A stretch of 20,735 nucleotides of DNA. It comes from Chitinophagaceae bacterium UBA2791 (lineage in GTDB: Bacteria; Bacteroidota; Bacteroidia; Chitinophagales; Chitinophagaceae). Position numbers and translations under genes: made by a program. The stretch lies in the NCBI GenBank assembly GCA_002352105.1, contig DEHV01000025.1, positions 1 to 20,735 of the forward strand. The letters run 5' to 3'. Under the pieces are notes generated by a model, which was not told the DNA's origin, ran no database searches, and saw nothing but the letters and a program-made list of their open reading frames with translations. Shown in pieces: positions 1 to 7,072 of the stretch (position 1 is its first letter; every line of letters starts with the position of its first letter).

Positions 1-593
1 GTTCCCTCGTCGCCGAACTCCTCTACATAATCGCGGGTCTTTACCGCGCCCTCATGGGCAACATAGATCCAGTTGTCCAGCCCATAGACGGGGCTGTTCA
101 GGTTATGCTGCGGATTGGTTAGGGCAAACCCGGTAACCAAGGTGTCTACCAGGTCTGCCGCGCCGTCGCCGTCTGTATCTTCCAGATAAAGAATATGGGG
201 AGAATCTGTCACCATTATTCCTTTCTTCCAGCGCATGATGCTGGTAGGAAGCATCAATCCGTCTTTAAATACTGTGCGCTTGTCCATCACTCCATCGCCA
301 TCTGCATCTGCCAGCAATACAATGTTCCCACTGCCGCTTTTGTCCAGCGGGTATCCATGCATTTCAGAAACATACATGCGCCCGTATTCATCGATCTCCA
401 TATCCACGGGGTCGGAGATAAGCGGTTCCGCCGCGATCATTTCTATCTTGAATCCATCGGCTACCTGGAAGGTCGCCAGGGCGTCTTCCGCTTTCACGCC
501 GCTCGAGCCGTTTTTATTGCAGGCAACCGACACAGATAACAGGAAGAGGAAGACATACGAACGGAGTACTCCCGAACAAAAAGAATAACACAT
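1..593 (-). CDS. Lipoprotein, membrane-bound dehydrogenase-like (partial, N-terminal part)
   Basis: Open from an ATG at 593 to the left edge of the window, about 197 codons, so the C-terminal part is missing. The N-terminus is a lipoprotein signal: a hydrophobic stretch (residues 14-23) followed by a lipobox ending in Cys25 (SVAC), so the protein is probably exported and lipid-anchored. The mature part reads FQVADGFKIEMIAAEPLI, then DPVDMEIDEYGRMYVSEMHG, then Asp-rich DADGDGVMD and DTDGDGAADL turns. This matches the beta-propeller start of the putative membrane-bound dehydrogenase family (PVC-type, TIGR02604-like), whose members often carry a C-terminal cytochrome-type heme domain. That domain would lie outside the window. 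Substrate unknown; family assignment by eye. Confidence 0.75.
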   Translation of the reverse strand, partial: MCYSFCSGVLRSYVFLFLLSVSVACNKNGSSGVKAEDALATFQVADGFKIEMIAAEPLISDPVDMEIDEYGRMYVSEMHGYPLDKSGSGNIVLLADADGDGVMDKRTVFKDGLMLPTSIMRWKKGIMVTDSPHILYLEDTDGDGAADLVDTLVTGFALTNPQHNLNSPVYGLDNWIYVAHEGAVKTRDYVEEFGDEG

Positions 594-765
594 TATAAAA
601 GTTCTTTTAAATTATACATCATGGATAGCAGGACCGATACAAGCTATTAAAAACAGACGCTACATCCTCCTGTTTCGTACCATTACCCTGTCTAAATGTA
701 GTCAAATCTTAACTTACTTGCCGGCTCTATACAAACGCTTACCCCACGCCTAAATAGATCCTACA
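594..765. other. Intergenic stretch with no gene seen
   Basis: AT-rich spacer between the lipoprotein gene start at 593 and the SusD remnant stop at 766. It should contain the promoter of the minus-strand lipoprotein gene. I saw no convincing RNA, repeat or terminator. Confidence 0.4.
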
Positions 766-1090
766 TCAATCTATATCCCACCAGAGCGGAGTAAACAATT
801 TATCCTTGCCATCCAGGTAGCTGGCCAACTGCCGCTGCAGTAGCAGCCTGGCTGGCATTGGTAATGGCCGGGGGATAGTTGATGCGTTTAATAAATTCTC
901 CTTCGGGCACATCGCCTCCGCTAAGGTTCACGTTCACCGGCCAAAGTTTGGGATAACCAGTTCTTCTGAATTCAGACCAGGCCTCCTGGCCATCAGGGTA
1001 TATAGCTATCCATTTCTGAGTGATGATGCGTTCCAGTTTTTCATCAAAAGAAGCGCCCTCATCCCATTTGATCTTGATATAAGGAACGGA
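766..1090 (-). pseudogene. SusD/RagB-like nutrient-binding lipoprotein, C-terminal fragment, frameshifted
   Basis: The minus-strand frame ending at 800 carries motifs typical of the C-terminal part of SusD-like outer-membrane lipoproteins: YIKIKWDEGASFDEKLERI, TQKWIAIYPDGQEAWSEFRR and TGYPKLWPV. SusD proteins bind glycans or other nutrients at the cell surface beside a SusC porin and are usually about 500 residues; only about 100 remain. The normal family ending is not in this frame but in the neighbouring one, which reads SYLDGKDKLFTPLWWDID before a stop at 766-768. A one-base frameshift near 820-830 therefore separates body and tail. With the N-terminal four fifths missing there is no signal peptide, so the fragment cannot work as SusD. 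The 5' end joins an unrelated sigma-factor fragment. Confidence 0.75.
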
Positions 1091-1292
1091 AATGCCTGAT
1101 CTCTGTAAGGCTTTCGCGGGAGATCCATATCTTGGTAAAGATATCCTGAACCAGGTCATCAGCTACATGGAGCGAGTCGGTATGCTCGGCAAGAAAAGAA
1201 TATACCAGGCCTGAATATTTACGGAATAACGCCGTAAAAGCAGACTGATCGCCCTAAGCCGGCGTATTCCATACATGCGGTTATCTGTTCAT
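1083..1292 (-). pseudogene. ECF sigma factor, N-terminal fragment with in-frame stops
   Basis: From an ATG at 1292, preceded by a good ribosome-binding site (aaggag on the minus strand, 1297-1302), the frame reads MNR-stop-PHVWNTPA-stop and then GDQSAFTALFRKYSGLVYSF, followed by DDLVQDIFTKIWISRESLTE and IRHF. That is the region 2 start of an extracytoplasmic-function sigma factor. It has two stop codons, TAA and TAG, in its first 13 codons. Homology ends at about 1083-1092, where the sequence continues out of frame into the SusD fragment. Sigma region 4 is absent. In Bacteroidota such sigma genes often head a sigma / FecR anti-sigma / SusC / SusD cluster, so this is probably the two ends of one cluster joined by deletion. 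Confidence 0.75.
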
Positions 1293-1327
1293 AAAACTCC
1301 TTCCAGACCCCGATATTTTAAGTTATT

Positions 1328-1360
1328 ATAAATATAACATGAGTTCCGCTCATAAAAAAA
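1328..1360 (+). repeat. Direct repeat, left copy, flanking the cas9-fic relic
   Basis: Aligns without gaps to 2470-2502, with 28 of 33 bases identical, including an unbroken GTTCCGCTCATAA (1343-1355). Both copies have the same orientation and lie 1142 bp apart, with the tracrRNA-like element and the cas9-fic gene between them. Confidence 0.65.
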
Positions 1361-1449
1361 TTATCCGGCGCAAGGGTATAATAATACAAATTCAGTGATA
1401 GAATTACGATAAAATGGCCATTAGCAGCGCTCAAAATCACAGCTCATTG

Positions 1450-1500
1450 GTTGTATATTTCAATAAATTTAGAAAAAATTGTACATTGCATTTAGCAAAT
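1450..1500 (+). promoter_or_regulatory. Degenerate CRISPR-repeat-like promoter region of the relic tracrRNA
   Basis: Begins GTTGT (1450-1454), as Bacteroidota type II-C repeats do, has a TACATTG box resembling the TAnnTTTG -7 element (1482-1488), and runs into the anti-repeat GCAAATC (1495-1501). The order matches the promoter of the intact tracrRNA at 14738-14693. The sequence is degenerate, so function is doubtful. Confidence 0.4.
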
Positions 1501-1560
1501 CGCCATAAGGATCATTCCGTAATAATTTGCCCGCGCCTCAAATGTCTTTGGGGCATTTTT
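1494..1560 (+). ncRNA. tracrRNA-like relic upstream of the cas9-fic fusion
   Basis: This stretch has the parts of a type II-C tracrRNA in order. They are an anti-repeat-like GCAAATCGCCA (1495-1505), TAAGG followed by a short nexus hairpin GGA-tcat-TCC (1509-1518), a linker, a terminator hairpin with TGCCC (1528-1532) pairing to GGGCA (1551-1555) and CAAA (1539-1542) pairing to TTTG (1547-1550), and a T5 run (1556-1560). The intact tracrRNA in this window has GGCT-ata-AGCC at the same place, so the nexus stem is kept while its bases differ. It sits 22 bp upstream of a cas9-like start codon and on the same strand. The anti-repeat no longer pairs perfectly with a GTTGTGATTTGC-type repeat, so it is probably decayed, or it served a different repeat. 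Confidence 0.6.
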
Positions 1561-1582
1561 ATCCACCCTCACGCTATACTGC

Positions 1583-2455
1583 ATGAAAAAAGCGCTTGGA
1601 TCAGACATTGGAACCCGCTCTACAGGCTGGGCATTTGTTAAAACGAATGCCTCTGGAAATCCTGAAACAGCGCTTCAACTATTATCAAACAAACTGCTTA
1701 AAGACTTTGAGAAAAAAACAAAGACATCCGTTAAAAACTGCTTTCAGAAATTAACGGAAAAGGATTTTACCATACAGGATTTTAAAAACTATATGATAGC
1801 CGGAGCCGTCGCATCTTCACAGATCGAAGGCAGCACATTGGATTTAAACAGCTTTTACCAAAGCAAGGCAAACAATACCAACAAAAAAGAAGTAAAGGAA
1901 ATTGAAGATTTGCTAAAAGCTTACCAGTATGCAAAGCGGTACAACCTAAGCCAAAAAGGGTTACTGAAATGCCATGAAATATTAGCGGCATCATTTAAAA
2001 ACATTGTCAAAAGCCAAAAAGGAAAATACAGAAAAACACAGGTAGGCATAAGAAGCTGGCAGGGACTTGTTTATTTGGCAATAGAGCCGGAGAATGTACC
2101 CGGCGCCATGGATAAGCTGTTTGCAGATATCGAAGCCTTGGCAAGCCGGCATTTAAGCCTGAAACAAACCCTGTACTACGCTGCGTATATCCATTTCATG
2201 TTTGCCAAAATACACCCTTTTGCCGATGGCAATGGCAGGGCTGCAAGGCTTTTGGAAAAATGGTTTTTAGCAGAAAATCTAGGCGCAGCCGTTTGGGGAA
2301 TACCTACTGAAAAATACTATTATGATAACAGGCAGGCTTATTATACCGGCTTAAATGTGGGAGTAAATTATTATGAAACGCTGGAACGCTTAGACAAGGT
2401 TTTACCATTCTTAGCGCTGCTGCCCCAGGCAGTTTGTTACAAGCCTATAGATTAA
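1583..2455 (+). CDS. Fic-domain AMP-transferase with a Cas9 RuvC-I-like N-terminus
   Basis: 290 residues. Residues about 35-285 are a Fic protein, a family that transfers AMP from ATP to hydroxyl groups of target proteins. The active-site motif HPFADGNGRAAR is complete (about residues 213-224), and the inhibitory-helix motif SSQIEG lies N-terminal to it, near residues 75-80 (class II arrangement). Residues 1-20 do not belong to Fic. MKKALGSDIGTRSTGWAFVK aligns with the Cas9 start in this window (MNKTLGLDLGTNSIGWAL), with 11 of 18 positions identical and the RuvC-I Asp at residue 8 in both. L-to-S, N-to-R and I-to-T changes in the motif suggest decay. There is no other in-frame ATG, GTG or TTG before residue 72, inside the first Fic helix, so translation of the Fic part appears to depend on the cas9-derived start. 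The upstream neighbour is a tracrRNA-like element. Confidence 0.8.
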   Translation: MKKALGSDIGTRSTGWAFVKTNASGNPETALQLLSNKLLKDFEKKTKTSVKNCFQKLTEKDFTIQDFKNYMIAGAVASSQIEGSTLDLNSFYQSKANNTNKKEVKEIEDLLKAYQYAKRYNLSQKGLLKCHEILAASFKNIVKSQKGKYRKTQVGIRSWQGLVYLAIEPENVPGAMDKLFADIEALASRHLSLKQTLYYAAYIHFMFAKIHPFADGNGRAARLLEKWFLAENLGAAVWGIPTEKYYYDNRQAYYTGLNVGVNYYETLERLDKVLPFLALLPQAVCYKPID

Positions 2456-2469
2456 AAAGTATTGTTACA

Positions 2470-2502
2470 ATAAATACATTATGCGTTCCGCTCATAAGAA
2501 AA
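2470..2502 (+). repeat. Direct repeat, right copy, flanking the cas9-fic relic
   Basis: Partner of 1328-1360, begins 15 bp after the fic stop codon. The core GTTCCGCTCATAA is at 2485-2497. Downstream of it is only a short spacer before the 3' end of the convergent receptor gene at 2541. Confidence 0.65.
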
Positions 2503-2540
2503 CGGACCTGAACAATGATTGGCGTTGCCAGTTACCCGCC

Positions 2541-5336
2541 TCAAAAAAGAAAGAACCGTTCCCTACCGCCGATTTTCCCCGGAGCGCCCATAGTGCGGAT
2601 ATTGTAGGTAAATGTCAGCAGGAAATAACGCTGTAGGATATTCGATCGATAGTCGTAAATATAGTTCTGCATAGAAGTCCTGGAAAAGCTATTGTTCTGG
2701 TTAAGGATATCGTAAACGCTTAGCTTTAGCAGGCCGCGATCTCCCTTGAGCATTACATAAGTAAGTCCCGCATTCCATAACAATCTGCTCTCCGGCATTC
2801 CAGGCGCCACCTGCGGATTGTTGCGAAAACTGGTATTGCTCTCCCATACTATTTTCTTAGGCCACCTCACCACCAGTTCGGCATTTACATTGTGCGTGGG
2901 AACATAAAGGCTTTCAAAAGCATTGTTGGTGTACTTGGTCTGGCTGATAAATAACATGTACGTTGGCCGAAATTCAACGATACTATTCCAGTCGATTCCA
3001 AAACTGGCAGAAGGGCCCATCGAGAACGTATTGACAAATCCTGAAATATTATTCACCATCAAAGCCTGCCGCTGGTAGTTGATCCAAAAAAAAGTATTCA
3101 GCGAAAGAGTAAACTTTGTATTGTTCTTAAATTGTTTGCCCAGGTAGATATTAGACATAACCCTCCGCGATCCATCAGCATTAACCGGTTTATTCACCTG
3201 CACGCCGCGTTCGTCTATGCTGCGCGCCAGGATAACATCATCGTCAGCAAAGAAACCTGACATATAAAAACCCATATTGACAAATGATTTCGGGATCGTA
3301 TATCCATAGTTTGCCCGGATGATTTTCTGACGGATAGGCCTAAGCCCGGGGTTATTCTCGCTGATCATAAAGGGATTGGTATTATCCGGAACGGGGTTCA
3401 TATAAGTAATTGCCGGCGCATTCACGCTTTGAGAATAATGCAAAGAGAGCCTTTTCCAGTTAAGGTTGAAAGAAGGCAAAATGTCAAACAGTCTCATGTT
3501 CACCGGGCTGGTCGTTTTTCTAAAAACATTTTCGATATCCTGCCATAAGGCATTTGCTCCGGCAGTGAGGTTCACATCCTTGATGCGGTAGGTAAAAGCG
3601 ACCGTTGTATTGGAACGCCGCTGCTCCCTGAAAAACCCATTACTCAACTGTTCGTTCAGATCTTCATATTTGCCATTGCCGGAAGGTAAAAAAGTATTAA
3701 TGATCTGTTGGTCTTTCCGATATTCCAGCTGTTGAGAAAGGCGGACGGATAGTTTCGCCGTCAACGGTTCGGTGAAGTTGGCGTTAAGGTCGCCGTTAAT
3801 ACCGGGCACATCCTGCACCCTGAGTTGTTGAAACAACGTGGTATCGGCGACGGGGAGCCAGAAAAAATTATCCTGTTCGGTTAAGATATCCTGGAGATTG
3901 GCCCCATAGTTAAAGCTATGACCAATATCCAATACCCGCCCCTTCTTGTTCCGCGATCTCCGGTTGAACTGAATTCTATGGTTGTATTGTTTACTCGTGG
4001 CCCGGCGCAGCATATCGCCTTCTCCCTCGCTCAATTGACCCAGCTTGTTGTGATGAGTATTGATATAAGAAAAAATATCCTTCCTGTTTTCCGCAGCGTT
4101 AAATCCGGCATTTATATTCAGGTTGGTCACCGAATCCGGCTTCAGCTTATATCCCGCGCTAACGGAATGCTGCCCGCTGCGATTAAATGTCCGGGAAGAG
4201 TTAGCAATATCGATGATGGTATCCGCAAAAAACTGCTTGTTGTTCGACCATACATCCAGGTTGCCCCGGCTATGGCCATAAAAGTATTGCGCGAAAAAAG
4301 TTTTTTTCTCGTTAGGGGCATGATTAAGATTAAGGCCGGCGCCGGTCGTTTTCATGATCCCTTCTTCACCGCCGCCAAAAGAAAGACCATTAATAGAAAA
4401 GGAAGAATTTCCATCCCTGATGCTCATGGACATACTATTGGCGCCGCTGCGGTTAAACCCTCCTAATTCCTGGACATCCTTCATCGAAAAGCCGCTGCGG
4501 TTCACATTGTTGCTGAACGCCAGCAGGCTCAGCTGAAGGGTATCCCTGAAAATATTGCCTATTCCGCCAGCCTCATACCGTTCGTCCGTGCCGCCGCCGC
4601 CATAGATCTTTCCAAACCACCCTTTCTTCACGCCTTTTTTCAGACGCAGGTTGATCACCTTGCCGATATCAGAGAGGTTGCCGTCGATAGAACGATCCAT
4701 TTCTTCCTTATCATCCACCACCTGTACCTTATCGATCAGGTCCGCGGGCAGGTTACGGGTGGCCATCTTGGGGTCATCGCCAAAAAAGGATTTGCCATCC
4801 ACCAGTATCCTGTTCACCCTGCGGCCATTCATGGTGATATTTCCCTCTCCATCCACTTCCACGCCCGGCAGCTTTCTCAGCAGATCTTCCACCAGCGCCG
4901 TAGGCAGGGTCTTAAAGGCAGCCGCATTAAACTCGATGGTATCCTTGCGCACAATAACCGGCGGACGTTCGGCCGTGATCACCACTTCCTCCAGCGATTC
5001 AGGGTCTTCGATCATAGGCAGGGTTCCCAAATCAAGGTTAGGATGATCGCTGTCCAGTTCAAACTCCTTTCTTATCGTGCGGTATCCGGCAAAACTGACG
5101 ATCACTCTTGCTTTTACCTGGTGCGGAATATTAGGCACCCTGAAGGTCCCCTTAGGATCGCTCAAACGATAGGAAACGATAGAAGTATCAAAAGCATTAA
5201 AAACCGTAATGGTAGCGAGAGATAGCGGTTGATTAGAAGACGAGTCGACCAGCTTACCCGTTATAGCGCCCTTATCCTGCGCCATCGAAACCAGGCTTCC
5301 CAGGAATAAAAATATCAATAAAGCCAGTCTTTTCAT
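2541..5336 (-). CDS. TonB-dependent receptor-like outer membrane beta-barrel protein
   Basis: Outer-membrane protein of about 931 residues from the chosen start. An ATG at 5369 overlaps the stop of the upstream lipoprotein gene (ATGA) and would add 11 residues. I prefer the ATG at 5336 because it gives a clean signal peptide (MKRLALLIFLFLGSLVSMAQ). Next come a carboxypeptidase-D-regulatory-like beta-sandwich (about residues 24-100), then a plug-like domain with VVITAERPP, LLRKLPGVEVDGEGNITMNG and VNRILVDGKSFFGDD (about 115-230), then a long barrel ending in an aromatic C-terminus (RFFLF). This architecture is the OMP_b-brl_3 type of Bacteroidota receptors. No SusD partner is adjacent and no substrate can be read from the sequence. 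It is probably cotranscribed and translationally coupled with the lipoprotein gene. Confidence 0.9.
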   Translation of the reverse strand: MKRLALLIFLFLGSLVSMAQDKGAITGKLVDSSSNQPLSLATITVFNAFDTSIVSYRLSDPKGTFRVPNIPHQVKARVIVSFAGYRTIRKEFELDSDHPNLDLGTLPMIEDPESLEEVVITAERPPVIVRKDTIEFNAAAFKTLPTALVEDLLRKLPGVEVDGEGNITMNGRRVNRILVDGKSFFGDDPKMATRNLPADLIDKVQVVDDKEEMDRSIDGNLSDIGKVINLRLKKGVKKGWFGKIYGGGGTDERYEAGGIGNIFRDTLQLSLLAFSNNVNRSGFSMKDVQELGGFNRSGANSMSMSIRDGNSSFSINGLSFGGGEEGIMKTTGAGLNLNHAPNEKKTFFAQYFYGHSRGNLDVWSNNKQFFADTIIDIANSSRTFNRSGQHSVSAGYKLKPDSVTNLNINAGFNAAENRKDIFSYINTHHNKLGQLSEGEGDMLRRATSKQYNHRIQFNRRSRNKKGRVLDIGHSFNYGANLQDILTEQDNFFWLPVADTTLFQQLRVQDVPGINGDLNANFTEPLTAKLSVRLSQQLEYRKDQQIINTFLPSGNGKYEDLNEQLSNGFFREQRRSNTTVAFTYRIKDVNLTAGANALWQDIENVFRKTTSPVNMRLFDILPSFNLNWKRLSLHYSQSVNAPAITYMNPVPDNTNPFMISENNPGLRPIRQKIIRANYGYTIPKSFVNMGFYMSGFFADDDVILARSIDERGVQVNKPVNADGSRRVMSNIYLGKQFKNNTKFTLSLNTFFWINYQRQALMVNNISGFVNTFSMGPSASFGIDWNSIVEFRPTYMLFISQTKYTNNAFESLYVPTHNVNAELVVRWPKKIVWESNTSFRNNPQVAPGMPESRLLWNAGLTYVMLKGDRGLLKLSVYDILNQNNSFSRTSMQNYIYDYRSNILQRYFLLTFTYNIRTMGAPGKIGGRERFFLF

Positions 5337-5365
5337 AGACCATATCTTCAATATCATAAATCTAA

Positions 5366-6013
5366 TCATTGCGCGGCGAAATGAAGCTTAATGTCTTCAA
5401 AGTACAGATTCGCCTGGTATTCCGCATTTTTTCCCATAAATTCACCATCCAGGATACATACAAAATCGTAATACCTTTTCTTCTCTGCCGCTATCACTTC
5501 CATGAGCCAATAGCTATCTTTTACCCGATGTGGCTCGCTGGCATACAGCTCAAACTGGTAGTCATTGTTTCGGCCGCGCGGTTTATATTTTAGCGTATCC
5601 GGCGTGAAAGATTCTTCACTAATTAAAACAATAGTATAAAGCGGAGGGCTGTTGGGGTGAGAGAAACGAACATCTTTTTTATTCACCGGTACAAATCCCG
5701 CAACCGAATACTTTTTTCGGTTAGGCTCAAATGACGAAAACAAAACAGCCCCATGTTGCCTGGCAATAGGAGCCAGTATTCTTTTCGGCGTTTTGGGAAG
5801 AAACGAGGCCTGGGGGATCGCCCTTGAACTTCCCCAATAAAATTCGCCTTCTATCTTCAGGGTATCATTCCTAAAATGAAGTTGGGGTTGTTCCAGCGTG
5901 GACGAAAACGAATTATAATCGGCATAGCGACTTTCTTTTATAGAGCTACAGGAAAAGATCGATCCTGATAGTAAAACAAAAAGGAGAAAATATAATTTCC
6001 ATTTCATAAGCAA
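5366..6013 (-). CDS. Lipoprotein of unknown function, upstream partner of the beta-barrel protein
   Basis: 215 residues. The N-terminus is hydrophobic (about residues 7-20) and ends in IFSC with Cys22, a lipobox, so it is probably lipid-anchored. The rest is soluble, rich in Tyr and Phe, with no motif I recognise; EFMGKNAEYQANLYFEDIKL near the end looks like beta-strands. Its stop codon overlaps the first possible ATG of the beta-barrel gene by four bases, which points to one operon and perhaps a surface or periplasmic accessory role for that receptor. The start could also be two codons later (MKWKL). Function unknown. Confidence 0.75.
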   Translation of the reverse strand: MLMKWKLYFLLFVLLSGSIFSCSSIKESRYADYNSFSSTLEQPQLHFRNDTLKIEGEFYWGSSRAIPQASFLPKTPKRILAPIARQHGAVLFSSFEPNRKKYSVAGFVPVNKKDVRFSHPNSPPLYTIVLISEESFTPDTLKYKPRGRNNDYQFELYASEPHRVKDSYWLMEVIAAEKKRYYDFVCILDGEFMGKNAEYQANLYFEDIKLHFAAQ

Positions 6014-6169
6014 GGTTAGTCATTCATTTGTTATGCCCCATACGTATTCCGTACTAACATGAATATCTCCTGGGGTTATGCTCTTTAGATATCTGAATTC
6101 TCTTTATGATGCAAGTTTGATTGATTTCCATAAATTTATTTCTTAGAACATACTCCTTTTACTTTCCGA

Positions 6170-6382
6170 ATGGCATATTATTTATTGTTGACCTTTTTGA
6201 TATTATGGCATTATAAAGACCGCATAATCTCAGCCCTGCAAATAGTTACGAAGGGCATTACCACAAAATTCAGGTATCCATTTTTGGCATACCTGGCTTT
6301 GCTCCCGATCGGATTTGGTTTAGATTTAATTTGGTCCGGCCCACACGCCGTAATCGATCTGATCGGGCGGATTTTTAGATAG
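6170..6382 (+). CDS. Small membrane protein, hypothetical
   Basis: 70 residues with two hydrophobic stretches (about 2-14 and 37-56) separated by a basic segment (KGITTKFR). It lies alone between a minus-strand operon and the AbiE pair. An AT-rich leader (6120-6165) precedes it. I do not recognise the family. It could be a chance open frame, but the residue pattern (basic loop between hydrophobic helices) is protein-like. Confidence 0.4.
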   Translation: MAYYLLLTFLILWHYKDRIISALQIVTKGITTKFRYPFLAYLALLPIGFGLDLIWSGPHAVIDLIGRIFR

Positions 6383-6424
6383 GTTTAGATCGGGTGAGAT
6401 TTTCATTTTATTTCCAAAATGCAG

Positions 6425-6440
6425 TATTTTTGCTGCAAAA
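6425..6440 (+). promoter_or_regulatory. AbiE promoter box with overlapping palindrome
   Basis: TATTTTTG (6425-6432) fits the Bacteroidota -7 consensus TAnnTTTG exactly. It overlaps the perfect palindrome TTTTGC-T-GCAAAA (6428-6440). The start codon of the AbiEi-like gene follows 14 bp later. AbiEi antitoxins are known to repress their own promoter by binding inverted repeats, so this is a good operator candidate. Confidence 0.5.
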
Positions 6441-6454
6441 CAGAAATAAAACAC

Positions 6455-7072
6455 ATGAATTTCCTGGAATTTAAGGAAAAGATGTTCCCGCTCGCCTGCT
6501 TTACAATTCACCAGGTATATGCCTGGAAGCCTAGCTTTGACAGGAACAATCTTACCCGCTGGCTAAAGAAGGGCTACCTCGTCCGGCTGCGGCAGGGGTA
6601 TTTTGCGTTTCCGGAATACAAGGGAAAGAATGATTACACGCTTTATTTTGCCAATCGTATATATCGGCCTTCTTATATAAGTCTACATACAGCATTAGCT
6701 TTTTACGGAATAATACCCGAAGCTGTGGTACAAATCACCAGCGTAACATCGCTCAAAACAACTTCATTTGCCAATGATTTTGGAGAATACTCCTACCTGA
6801 ATGTGAAAGAGCGGCTGATGTTCGGCTACGAATTAAAACCTGTAGCTGACCAACTCGCCATTCAGTTTGCATCTGCGGAAAAGGCGTTGCTCGATTTATT
6901 GTACCTGTACCCGTTTTATAAGACTATGCAGGACGTAGCGGCATTGCGGTTGGATGAGGATTTTCTGCATAATGATTTAAAAAAAGATCTGTTGCTGGAA
7001 TACGCAACAGTATTCCAAAGCAAAGCGCTCGACCGCAGGGTAAAGCTGCTTTTAAAAACATACGGATTATGA
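6455..7072 (+). CDS. AbiEi-like antitoxin / transcriptional regulator
   Basis: 205 residues from the ATG at 6455, which follows an A-rich leader. The ATG at 6419 lies upstream of the promoter box and is unlikely. Residues 1-57 look like a winged helix-turn-helix (LTRWLKKGYLVRLRQGYFAF). The rest has the AbiEi-type pattern: YISLHTALAFYGIIPE, then ITSVTSLKTTSF, then ASAEKALLDLLYL. In type IV toxin-antitoxin systems AbiEi represses the operon and counteracts the AbiEii nucleotidyltransferase without direct toxin binding. Its stop overlaps the next start by four bases (ATGA), as expected for a coupled antitoxin-toxin pair. Confidence 0.85.
   Translation: MNFLEFKEKMFPLACFTIHQVYAWKPSFDRNNLTRWLKKGYLVRLRQGYFAFPEYKGKNDYTLYFANRIYRPSYISLHTALAFYGIIPEAVVQITSVTSLKTTSFANDFGEYSYLNVKERLMFGYELKPVADQLAIQFASAEKALLDLLYLYPFYKTMQDVAALRLDEDFLHNDLKKDLLLEYATVFQSKALDRRVKLLLKTYGL

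Noticed and set aside
195..588. Two overlapping plus-strand open frames
   Set aside because: They lie opposite the lipoprotein dehydrogenase-like gene, whose minus-strand frame has a signal peptide and recognisable motifs; the plus-strand products look random.
1414..1641. Plus-strand open frame of 75 codons
   Set aside because: It overlaps the tracrRNA relic and the start of the cas9-fic gene in another frame and shows no protein-like pattern.
3918..5046. Plus-strand open frames opposite the beta-barrel gene
   Set aside because: Shadows of a long, well-supported minus-strand gene.
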